Shown piece by piece: positions 1 to 5,143 of a DNA stretch of 5,273 bases. Position 1 is the first letter of the stretch. Each line of letters opens with the position of its first letter. Below the pieces are notes generated by a model that saw nothing but the letters and a program-made list of their open reading frames with translations, searched no databases and was not told where the DNA came from. Origin of the DNA: Oscillospiraceae bacterium (GTDB taxonomy: Bacteria; Bacillota; Clostridia; Oscillospirales; Ruminococcaceae); NCBI GenBank assembly GCA_009776345.1, contig WRLS01000146.1, positions 1 through 5,273 of the forward strand, in the 5' to 3' direction. The position numbers and the translations under genes are program-made.

Positions 1-21
1 AGACGGGTGTTTTGCCTTCGG

Positions 22-46
22 CAGGTTTTAGGATTTAGGTTTTAGT
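22..46 (-). repeat. Heptamer array A (inverted orientation)
   Basis: Read on the minus strand, three 7-base units (ACTAAAA, CCTAAAT, CCTAAAA) are followed by CCTG. That runs into the mini-hairpin TGCC-GAA-GGCA (plus-strand 13-23). This is the only array in reverse orientation, and it forms the left flank of the paired GTAG element at 47-122. Confidence 0.6.
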
Positions 47-122
47 GTAGGGTCGGGCTTCCATGCCCGACCGTTAGTCTCAAATCGAATATTCGCGGTC
101 GGGGATGGAACCCCGACCCTAC
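47..122. repeat. GTAG-bounded inverted REP pair (BIME-like), copy 1
   Basis: This is a 76-base element. The left arm is GTAG (47-50) plus hairpin GGTCGGGC-TTCCAT-GCCCGACC (51-72). The right arm is hairpin GGTCGGGG-ATGGAA-CCCCGACC (97-118) plus CTAC (119-122), the complement of GTAG. Each arm folds perfectly on its own, and the two loops are complementary to each other. The middle holds the palindrome CGAATATTCG (86-95). This arrangement matches paired REP sequences with the GTAG tetranucleotide recognised by RAYT (TnpA-REP) transposases. No such transposase is in the window. Confidence 0.75.
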
Positions 123-136
123 AAATTCCTTCCCTT

Positions 137-171
137 CCTAATTCCTAATTCCTATTTTCTAATCCCTATCC
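137..171 (+). repeat. Heptamer array B, over the transglutaminase gene end
   Basis: Five units in strict 7-base register: CCTAATT twice, CCTATTT, TCTAATC, CCTATCC. The last unit contains the TAG stop of the minus-strand transglutaminase gene (166-168), and the array end runs into TATC-CCG-GATA (167-177), a hairpin with a 3-base loop inside the coding sequence. Confidence 0.6.
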
Positions 172-1098
172 CGGATACCCCTTCCCCCCAAACACCGGCG
201 GGATGATTTTCAGCTCTAACTGCGGAAGTTTGCCGTGCGCTTCCTCATACGCGGCGATTTCTTTGTCTATTTCGGCAAGGATCGCGTCCTTGTCCGGCAT
301 GGGCGCGGAGCTTATGATTCCCGGCGGCGGAAGCGGGGCATCCTGCGGGCATGGCTCTAGCAAAAATTCCCGCGCGATTTCTTCGTTTTGCTCACTTGTT
401 AGAAGCCCGGTGTCAATTAGATTTTGCCCCCATCGGTGGGACGCGGACATAAAAGCGTCGCTTTTCATGAAATACTTGTATCTTATGGTATCGCGACGGG
501 TTATGTTATCCTCAAGCTGGCAGTCGAGATGGTACCACACGCCGTCGATTTTCGCGGCGGTCCACGCGTGGTCCACAAGCCCGCTCCCATCGGCGGCGTA
601 GGTCAGCCCCGGGACATACCGCGCTTCCATCCCCATGCCGCGCAGCAAAACCGTCAGCGCCGCCGCGTAATCCTCGCACATTCCAATCCCATACAGGAAA
701 ACACTCAGCGAGCGGTTTTCCTCAAAAGACGGCTGCGGGTCATTTTCCCCGCGCACGCGCCAAAGCTCCAAGCCGACAGGTTCGGTCAGTCCCGTGTTTT
801 CGATCATAAAATCAAACGCCGCTTTGGCTTTTTCATATTCGCCCATATCCGGGTGCGCGAATTTTGCGATCACTTCTTGTGTAAGAATCTCGATATAAGT
901 CGGGGCTTGCTCTTTCGGCGGCTGATCGTCCAAATCCAAAGCTTGCGGCTGATCCTGCACCGGCGGATTTTTCGGCTGTTGGTCTGTAATTACCGGCTGT
1001 TCTATTTGCACAGGCGGCGGCTCGGGTGAAACTTCACGGGATGAGCATCCCGCCAGCATCAAAATTGCGGCTGTGTAAAAAAACAATATTTTAAGCAT
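166..1098 (-). CDS. Transglutaminase-like lipoprotein
   Basis: With the ATG at 1098 the protein has 310 residues. I prefer this start to the upstream in-frame TTG at 1116 because it forms a TGATG overlap with the serine-hydrolase stop and puts a normal signal peptide at the very N-terminus. The signal peptide ends in LAGC, with lipidated Cys18. A Pro/Gln-rich linker follows (21-66). The transglutaminase-like core (about 70-225, PF01841 type) has the catalytic Cys141 in GMCEDYA, His177 in DHAWT and Asp192 in HLDCQ, followed by a YKYFMKSDAFM-S-S-HRW region typical of Firmicute members. The tail has a predicted charged helix (269-290) and ends GGKGYPG. Surface members of this family act as cysteine proteases, amidases or cross-linking enzymes; the role here is unknown. 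Translational coupling suggests co-production with the serine hydrolase. The TAG stop falls in a heptamer repeat. Confidence 0.88.
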   Translation of the reverse strand: MLKILFFYTAAILMLAGCSSREVSPEPPPVQIEQPVITDQQPKNPPVQDQPQALDLDDQPPKEQAPTYIEILTQEVIAKFAHPDMGEYEKAKAAFDFMIENTGLTEPVGLELWRVRGENDPQPSFEENRSLSVFLYGIGMCEDYAAALTVLLRGMGMEARYVPGLTYAADGSGLVDHAWTAAKIDGVWYHLDCQLEDNITRRDTIRYKYFMKSDAFMSASHRWGQNLIDTGLLTSEQNEEIAREFLLEPCPQDAPLPPPGIISSAPMPDKDAILAEIDKEIAAYEEAHGKLPQLELKIIPPVFGGKGYPG

Positions 1099-2273
1099 CA
1101 CTCGCCCTGCCCGCAAGCCGGTATGACATATTCGGTGAAAATACGCTGGGGCAAGTACGTGTCAGAAAGGCGGCTTGCCATCACCGTTACAAGGTTAAGC
1201 TCCGGCACGACAATGATATACTGCCCGCCGTGCCCCATCGCGTAAAACCCGCGGTACCCGCCGAAATCGCGCAGCCACCAGCAATAGCCATGCTCGCCCG
1301 TCCCCGGCGAACCTGCGGCTTGGCGGGATGTTGAACGCTCCACCCAATCTTCGGAGATTATCTGCCGCCCCCGCCAATTTCCTTTGTCAAGGTATAGCTG
1401 CCCGAGCTTCGCGGCGTCACGCGCCGTCATCTCAATGCCGTTTCCCGCGTCCGTGAAGCCCTGCGGGTCGGTGCGCCACCGCACGCTGTCCATCCCGAGT
1501 GGCCCGAAAAGATGCTCCTTCGCGAAATCAAACGCCGAAACGCCTGTTGCCGCCCGCAAAACCCCGCCGAGCAAATGCGAGCCGCCCGTGGTGTAGTTGA
1601 AAACCGTCCCCGGCGCGTACGACATATGCTGGCTGAAAACAAAATCAACCCAATTCTCGCTCCGGGAAAGCCGCATGAAATAATCCCCGCCCGCCCACTC
1701 GTTCCAGTAGATCCCGGATGTATGCGTAAGCAAATGCGCGACGGTAATTTCCCCTTTATCCTCCTGCCCCGGCTCGGCAAGCTCAGCATAAAATTCCGTC
1801 AGCTTCGCGTCCACCTCCAGCAGCCCGCGGTCGGCGGCAAGCCCTATAACAGCCCCGGACACGCTTTTTGTAACGGACGCCATGCGGAAAACCGTATTTT
1901 CATCGTAGCTTTCGCCGTCATCGTTGTTTGTTTTATAATACTCGCTGATGATCACGCCGTCCTTTACAATCAGCGCACAGCGTATATCCACCCCCGCAAG
2001 CGCTTCGTGGAACCGCGCGAGCATTTCGGAATCCACCCCACGATTTTCCGGGGAATCAAATTCCCAACTATTATCGGGCAGCGGGTCATCGTCGTCGTCA
2101 TCTTCATCGAGCTGAAGGGCAGCGGGCTGCTGCACCGGTAGAGCGGGTTCGGGCGCGGCGATTGCGGGCTGTGACCCGCCGGTTTCAGGTTCTATAACGG
2201 CTTGCTCGCCCGCACAGCCACCAAGCGCGAAAATCAGCGCCGCGCAGATTGTTAAAATCACAGTTTTCCGCAT
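1098..2273 (-). CDS. Serine hydrolase lipoprotein (class C beta-lactamase-like fold)
   Basis: This 391-residue predicted lipoprotein begins with a basic n-region, a hydrophobic stretch and the lipobox LGGC, giving lipidated Cys20 and an extracytoplasmic, membrane-anchored enzyme. Residues 21-70 are a low-complexity Pro/Ala/Gln linker with an acidic run (D56, E57, D58-D63). The catalytic domain (about 75-385) carries S133-V-T-K136 (SxxK nucleophile and base), the family block HLLTHTSG at 180-187, Y227 in FNYTTGG (the place of the YxN tyrosine, here YTT), and GHGGQ at 347-351 (third motif). These define the beta-lactamase/6-aminohexanoate-dimer-hydrolase/penicillin-binding-like esterase family (PF00144). 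The substrate cannot be read from sequence: peptides, esters, amides and cell-wall fragments are all possible. It need not confer antibiotic resistance. An AAGGCGG site lies 7 bases before the ATG. Its TGA overlaps the next start. Confidence 0.9.
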   Translation of the reverse strand: MRKTVILTICAALIFALGGCAGEQAVIEPETGGSQPAIAAPEPALPVQQPAALQLDEDDDDDDPLPDNSWEFDSPENRGVDSEMLARFHEALAGVDIRCALIVKDGVIISEYYKTNNDDGESYDENTVFRMASVTKSVSGAVIGLAADRGLLEVDAKLTEFYAELAEPGQEDKGEITVAHLLTHTSGIYWNEWAGGDYFMRLSRSENWVDFVFSQHMSYAPGTVFNYTTGGSHLLGGVLRAATGVSAFDFAKEHLFGPLGMDSVRWRTDPQGFTDAGNGIEMTARDAAKLGQLYLDKGNWRGRQIISEDWVERSTSRQAAGSPGTGEHGYCWWLRDFGGYRGFYAMGHGGQYIIVVPELNLVTVMASRLSDTYLPQRIFTEYVIPACGQGE

Positions 2274-2280
2274 AAAAGTA

Positions 2281-2287
2281 CCGCCTT
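2281..2287 (-). promoter_or_regulatory. Ribosome binding site of the serine hydrolase
   Basis: AAGGCGG on the minus strand, one mismatch from AAGGAGG, lies 7 bases before the ATG at 2273 and supports that start. Confidence 0.65.
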
Positions 2288-2291
2288 TTAC

Positions 2292-2306
2292 AATTCATTA
2301 TGAATT
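2292..2306. promoter_or_regulatory. AT-rich palindrome over the iorB stop codon
   Basis: AATTCAT-T-ATGAATT is a perfect 7-base inverted repeat with a single central base. It overlaps the iorB TAA stop and occupies much of the 24-base gap to the serine-hydrolase gene. It has no T-tract, so it is not an intrinsic terminator. It could be a protein-binding site or a weak mRNA hairpin. Function is not established. Confidence 0.4.
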
Positions 2307-2864
2307 AAGAAATGCCTTCTTATTCATCTCCCTAAACCGCTCGGGCACGATTTCGTCAATCGCTTCCAGCCAGTCGCTTTCCGGCAGGTCAAGCTGTTTT
2401 GCCAAAAGCCCCAGCATCACCACATTTACCGCCTTCGCGCTCCCCGCGGCTTCGGCTTTGGCGAGCGCGTCCGCGGAAATCACTTTGACGCCGCTGTTTT
2501 CCAGCTTCTGCAAAATATCGGCGGGATAATCCATCGCGCCGGTGATGACGGGCATTGGGTCAATGCGCGTCTGCGCCGTGATTACAGTCCCGCCCTCTTT
2601 GAGGTAAGGCAGGTAGCGCGCGGCTTCGAGCGCCTCGAAGCAGAGCAGGAAATCAGCCTCGCCCGGGTCAATCACAGGCGCGCTTACTTCTTTGCCGTAG
2701 CGGACATAGGTCTGCACGGAACCGCCGCGCTGACTCATCCCGTGGACCTCCGAAAGCTTTACGTCATAGCCGTTTTTCATGAGTACCGCGCCCATCAGCT
2801 TGCTTGCGAGTATACTGCCCTGCCCGCCAACGCCGACCATCATGATGCTTGTTACTTTGCTCAT
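2298..2864 (-). CDS. iorB: Indolepyruvate ferredoxin oxidoreductase, beta subunit
   Basis: This 188-residue protein is the small partner of IorA and belongs to the gamma-type domain family of pyruvate/ketoisovalerate oxidoreductases. The glycine-rich motif GVGGQGS sits at 11-17, and the family signature EVHGMSQRGGSV spans about 39-50. The rest matches the usual alpha/beta fold length (about 190 residues), so it looks complete. Its start ATG is preceded by AGGAAGGG (2874-2881), about 9-10 bases away, and that site lies in the pyrimidine/heptamer repeat module rather than in ordinary leader DNA. It is separated from iorA by 295 repeat-filled bases, whereas the two genes are usually adjacent, so it may rely on readthrough or on its own promoter. 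I saw no convincing promoter in the gap. The next gene starts only 24 bases after its TAA stop. Confidence 0.95.
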   Translation of the reverse strand: MSKVTSIMMVGVGGQGSILASKLMGAVLMKNGYDVKLSEVHGMSQRGGSVQTYVRYGKEVSAPVIDPGEADFLLCFEALEAARYLPYLKEGGTVITAQTRIDPMPVITGAMDYPADILQKLENSGVKVISADALAKAEAAGSAKAVNVVMLGLLAKQLDLPESDWLEAIDEIVPERFREMNKKAFLNS

Positions 2865-2873
2865 AAATTTCTT

Positions 2874-2881
2874 CCCTTCCT
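2874..2881 (-). promoter_or_regulatory. Ribosome binding site of iorB inside a repeat module
   Basis: AGGAAGGG on the minus strand lies 9 bases before the iorB ATG. The same pyrimidine-strand module (close to TTCTTCCCTTCCT on the plus strand) occurs beside the arrays at 127-139 and 3127-3139 where no gene starts, so this Shine-Dalgarno site seems to come from the repeat. Confidence 0.6.
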
Positions 2882-2910
2882 AAATCCTCAAACCTAAAAC
2901 CTTAATCCTG
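2879..2910 (+). repeat. Heptamer array C, upstream of iorB
   Basis: Four units in strict 7-base register (CCTAAAT, CCTCAAA, CCTAAAA, CCTTAAT) are followed by CCTG. The following palindrome is only CTG-CCG-CAG (2908-2916), weaker than at the other arrays. Its left edge overlaps the iorB ribosome binding site. Confidence 0.65.
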
Positions 2911-2919
2911 CCGCAGCCC

Positions 2920-2945
2920 GTAGGGGACGCACACCCGGGCGTCCC
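2920..2945 (+). repeat. Single GTAG hairpin (REP-like)
   Basis: GTAG (2920-2923) is followed by a perfect 7-base stem GGGACGC/GCGTCCC (2924-2930 and 2939-2945) with an 8-base loop. The stem sequence differs from the other GTAG hairpins, but the layout is the same. It lies between iorA and iorB. Confidence 0.6.
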
Positions 2946-2976
2946 GAAATTACCGGACAATCAACAATATTGCATC

Positions 2977-2999
2977 GTAGGGGCGGGGTCATCCCGCCC
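2977..2999 (+). repeat. Single GTAG hairpin (REP-like)
   Basis: GTAG (2977-2980) is followed by a perfect 7-base stem GGGCGGG/CCCGCCC (2981-2987 and 2993-2999) around the 5-base loop GTCAT. It is the second of two single elements in the iorA-iorB gap, both oriented as the left arm of the paired element. Confidence 0.6.
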
Positions 3000-3001
3000 G
3001 T

Positions 3002-3045
3002 AATTCCCCTCCCTGGAGGGGTGGCGCGAATGCGCCGGGGTGGTT
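3002..3045. repeat. Compound palindromic intergenic element
   Basis: Two hairpins stand side by side: CCCCTCC-CT-GGAGGGG (3006-3021) and GGCGC-GAAT-GCGCC (3023-3036). The second is framed by direct repeats GGGGTGG at 3018-3024 and 3037-3043. It lies directly before the GTAG of the paired element at 3047. It resembles, from memory, GC-rich intergenic repeats common in clostridial genome assemblies, but only one copy is in this window, so its repeat status rests on that impression. Confidence 0.5.
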
Positions 3046-3046
3046 C

Positions 3047-3122
3047 GTAGGGTCGGGCTTCCATGCCCGACCGTCAAAATCAAATCGAATATCCGCGGTC
3101 GGGGATGGAACCCCGACCCTAC
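3047..3122. repeat. GTAG-bounded inverted REP pair (BIME-like), copy 2
   Basis: This copy matches the element at 47-122 without gaps, with five mismatches, all in the central spacer (3075-3093). Both arm hairpins and both loops are identical to copy 1. It sits just downstream of iorA, between it and iorB. The similarity continues rightward through the pyrimidine module and into the heptamer array, to about 3152. Confidence 0.78.
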
Positions 3123-3136
3123 AATTTTCTTCCTTT

Positions 3137-3168
3137 CCTCAATCCTCAATCCTCAAACCTTATTCCTG
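3137..3168 (+). repeat. Heptamer array D, over the iorA gene end
   Basis: Four units in strict 7-base register (CCTCAAT twice, CCTCAAA, CCTTATT) are followed by CCTG. The fourth unit contains the iorA TAA stop (3160-3162). The closing G starts a hairpin GCGCG-TTT-CGCGC (3168-3180) inside the last codons of iorA. Confidence 0.65.
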
Positions 3169-4923
3169 CGCGTTTCGCGCGCCAAGCGCCCCTGCCCTGC
3201 AAAGCGTTACGCATTGCCCGCATCCCACGCACTGGTTACGGTCAATGGCCATCTTTTGCCCCGAAGCCCCGCTTGTGCTTTTCTTCATGCTGGTGGCGGG
3301 GCAGCCGATTTTCAGGCACATTTTACAGCCGGTGCATTTCTCCTCATCAACCGTGAGGGCGGGGCCGCGCACGGCGGTTTTCTGCAAAACGCAGGACCGC
3401 CGGAAGATTATCACACAGGACTCATCGCCGTTTACAGCCGCCGTTATCGCGTCAATTGTCGCGGGAAGGTCGTATGGGTCTATAATTTTTACATCCGTGA
3501 TCCCGATTGCCCTGCAAAGAAGCTCGTAATCCACGGCGTGGGCGGGCTTGCCCATAATGTTGTAGCCGGTGGACGGGTGGTGCTGACCGCCTGTCATTCC
3601 GGTGGTTAGGTTGTCGAGGATCAGCGTGACGAATTTACCGCCGTTATAGGCGGCGTTAATCAGGCTGTTTATGCCGGTGTGCATGAATGTAGAGTCGCCG
3701 ATCACAGCCACGGGCAGCTTCCCGCCGATTTTCCCGACGGCTTTTGCCGCGCCGTGTGCGCCGGAAATCGACGCGCCCATGCAAATACAGGTATCCATCG
3801 CGCCCAAAGGCGGGGCGGCCCCCAGCGTATAACAGCCGATATCCCCGCTTACAAATACATCAAGCTTGCTCAGCGCGTAAAACACGCCCCTGTGCGTACA
3901 GCCCGCGCACATCACGGGCGGGCGGGCGGGAAGCGCTTCCTCCAAGGCTTTGAACGGCAGCTTTTCCCCTAAGATTTTTTCGCGGATCATATTCTGCGAA
4001 TACTCGCCGGTCAGCGGGAATATATCCTTGCCCTTTACCTCAACCCCCAGCTTGCGGCAATGTGTTTCTATAAAATCGTCCAGCTCTTCTATAACATACA
4101 GCGTCTTGACTTTAGACGCAAAATCGAGTATCAGCTTTTCGGGAAGCGGGAACACCATGCCGAGCTTTAGGTAGCTTGCCTTTTTGCCCAGCGCCTCTTT
4201 TGCGTATGTATACGCAACGCCGGATGATATTACGCCGATTTCCGTGCTGTTCAGCTCTATTTTATTTATCTGCGCGGTTTCGGCGTATTCGATAAGCTTT
4301 TGAGTGCGCTCTTCGGCAATCGGGTGGCGGGGCCGCGCGTTAATCGGCATCATGACATATTTCGCGATATTTCTTTTGTATGGCACAGCTTCCCGCTCTG
4401 TCCGCCCGCCGGTCACGGCAATACTGCGGCCGTGGGAAACGCGGGTTGTCAGGCGGATCATCACAGGCGTGTCAAACCGCTCGCTCAAATCAAACGCCAG
4501 CTTTGTAAATTCAAGGCAATCGCCGGAATCAGCAGGCTCCAGCATCGGGACCTTCGCGCCTTTGGCGTGGTTTCGGCTGTCCTGTTCATTTTGCGAGGAA
4601 TGCATCCCCGGGTCGTCCGCCACCGCCACGACCAGCCCTGCGTTTATTCCGGTATAAGACACAGTATAAAGCGGGTCGGCGGCTACATTAAGCCCGACGT
4701 GCTTCATGCCGCTGAACGCCCTTTTCCCGGCAACCGCGGCGCCGATTGCGACCTCCAGGCCGACTTTTTCGTTGGACGCCCACTCGCAGTATATTTCATC
4801 ATAACCGGATGCGTACTGCGTTATTTCCGTACTCGGCGTACCGGGATAGCTGGAAACAACCGCCGCCCCGGCTTCGTACAAACCGCGCGCGACAGCTTCA
4901 TTCCCAAGGAGAAGCTCTTTCAT
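3160..4923 (-). CDS. iorA: Indolepyruvate ferredoxin oxidoreductase, alpha subunit
   Basis: This 587-residue cytoplasmic protein is the catalytic subunit that, with IorB, oxidatively decarboxylates aryl-pyruvates (indolepyruvate, phenylpyruvate, hydroxyphenylpyruvate) to aryl-acetyl-CoA, passing electrons to ferredoxin. The N-terminal pyrimidine-binding domain (about 1-170) shows SYPGTPSTE at 25-33 and EWASNEK at 47-53. A linking domain covers about 225-320. The thiamine-diphosphate domain (about 335-510) has MCAGCTHRG from 338, GDIGCYTLG at 360-368, and the cofactor/Mg motif G409-D410-S411 through D437-N438. The C-terminus is a two-cluster ferredoxin domain: C530, C533, C536, C541-Pro, then C565, C568, C571, C575. 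The usual proline after the last cysteine is Arg576. Length is normal for the family. The ATG has a GGAGGT site 5 bases upstream and a promoter at 4972-5000. The TAA stop lies inside a heptamer repeat. Domain order and motifs make the family assignment very secure; substrate preference is inferred from the family. Confidence 0.96.
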   Translation of the reverse strand: MKELLLGNEAVARGLYEAGAAVVSSYPGTPSTEITQYASGYDEIYCEWASNEKVGLEVAIGAAVAGKRAFSGMKHVGLNVAADPLYTVSYTGINAGLVVAVADDPGMHSSQNEQDSRNHAKGAKVPMLEPADSGDCLEFTKLAFDLSERFDTPVMIRLTTRVSHGRSIAVTGGRTEREAVPYKRNIAKYVMMPINARPRHPIAEERTQKLIEYAETAQINKIELNSTEIGVISSGVAYTYAKEALGKKASYLKLGMVFPLPEKLILDFASKVKTLYVIEELDDFIETHCRKLGVEVKGKDIFPLTGEYSQNMIREKILGEKLPFKALEEALPARPPVMCAGCTHRGVFYALSKLDVFVSGDIGCYTLGAAPPLGAMDTCICMGASISGAHGAAKAVGKIGGKLPVAVIGDSTFMHTGINSLINAAYNGGKFVTLILDNLTTGMTGGQHHPSTGYNIMGKPAHAVDYELLCRAIGITDVKIIDPYDLPATIDAITAAVNGDESCVIIFRRSCVLQKTAVRGPALTVDEEKCTGCKMCLKIGCPATSMKKSTSGASGQKMAIDRNQCVGCGQCVTLCRAGALGARNAQE

Positions 4924-4928
4924 TTTCT

Positions 4929-4934
4929 ACCTCC
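4929..4934 (-). promoter_or_regulatory. Ribosome binding site of iorA
   Basis: GGAGGT on the minus strand lies 5 bases before the ATG at 4923. It is a near-perfect Shine-Dalgarno site and fixes the start codon. It contrasts with the weaker, repeat-derived site of iorB. Confidence 0.85.
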
Positions 4935-4971
4935 ATGCAAAGGCTGTGAATACTGCTGTATCACTAGGGTC

Positions 4972-5000
4972 ATTCTACACGAATTGGCGGCTAAAGTCAA
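4972..5000 (-). promoter_or_regulatory. SigA-type promoter for iorA
   Basis: On the minus strand a -35 box TTGACT (4995-5000) and a -10 box TAGAAT (4972-4977) are separated by exactly 17 bases. Each box has one mismatch to consensus. Transcription would start near 4965, giving a leader of about 40 bases, too short for a T-box or other large riboswitch. A small palindrome GGTT-GTG-AACC (5008-5018) lies 7 bases upstream of the -35 box and could be an operator or just the flank of the adjacent repeat array. Confidence 0.75.
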
Positions 5001-5017
5001 ATTCAGAGGTTGTGAAC

Positions 5018-5056
5018 CCTATATCCTGAAACCTATAACCTAAATCCTAAACCCTG
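5018..5056 (+). repeat. Heptamer array E, between divergent promoters
   Basis: Five units in strict 7-base register (CCTATAT, CCTGAAA, CCTATAA, CCTAAAT, CCTAAAC) are followed by CCTG, which opens the hairpin at 5056-5072. The array sits between the iorA promoter and the outward-facing plus-strand promoter, with palindrome GGTT-GTG-AACC (5008-5018) on its left edge. Confidence 0.65.
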
Positions 5057-5072
5057 CGGCGCAAAGCGCCGC
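5056..5072. repeat. Perfect 7-bp hairpin at the end of a heptamer array
   Basis: GCGGCGC-AAA-GCGCCGC is a perfect inverted repeat with a 3-base loop. It begins on the final G of the CCTG that closes the array at 5018-5056 and ends at the base before the plus-strand -35 box. No T-run follows on either strand, so it is not a standard terminator. Confidence 0.6.
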
Positions 5073-5102
5073 TTGACATCGCCGCGATATCTCCGATATA
5101 AT
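5073..5102 (+). promoter_or_regulatory. Consensus plus-strand promoter facing out of the window
   Basis: TTGACA (5073-5078) and TATAAT (5097-5102) are both perfect SigA/sigma70 boxes with an 18-base spacer. Transcription would start near 5109 and run rightward, away from iorA. No open reading frame with a ribosome site follows within the window, and the transcript would cross the GTAG hairpin at 5144-5167 soon after starting. The -35 box directly abuts the 7-base-stem hairpin at 5056-5072, a position where that palindrome could act as an operator. Confidence 0.7.
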
Positions 5103-5143
5103 GCAGATGTGAGTTTCGCGGCGCGGCGTGCGCAGATTTTAAT

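Noticed and set aside
47..118. Intrinsic terminators after iorA and after the transglutaminase gene
   Set aside because: The GC-rich hairpins are strong but lack a following T-tract on either strand. They fit REP-like elements better, though they may still affect RNA ends.
424..1029. Plus-strand open frame of 201 codons
   Set aside because: It lies entirely opposite the transglutaminase gene, whose catalytic triad and signal peptide are clear. The plus-strand product has no family features.
1099..1116. TTG start at 1116 for the transglutaminase gene
   Set aside because: It would add MRAGRV before the signal peptide and overlap the upstream gene by 19 bases. The ATG at 1098 gives a TGATG coupling and a standard lipoprotein N-terminus.
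1512..2141. Plus-strand open frame of 209 codons
   Set aside because: It is opposite the serine hydrolase, which has all family motifs. The antisense product is unrecognisable.
47..3122. The 3000-base spacing between the two REP pairs
   Set aside because: The offset is exactly 3000 bases, but two copies cannot establish a periodicity and the intervening sequence is unrelated genes, so I treat it as coincidence.
2879..3168. CRISPR array
   Set aside because: Repeat units are 7 bases without spacers, and the GTAG hairpins are irregularly spaced with differing stems. There is no constant repeat and no cas gene.
4300..5043. Plus-strand open frame of 247 codons opposite iorA and its promoter
   Set aside because: It is antisense to the well-supported iorA, shows no recognisable domain, is rich in Arg/His/Cys as expected from GC-rich shadows, and has no clear ribosome site.
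5018..5056. Telomere-like CCCTAAA/CCTAAA repeats
   Set aside because: The 7-base period and CCTAAA core recall plant-type telomeres, but units are degenerate, arrays have only three to five units, occur in several intergenic places, and the genes are clearly bacterial.
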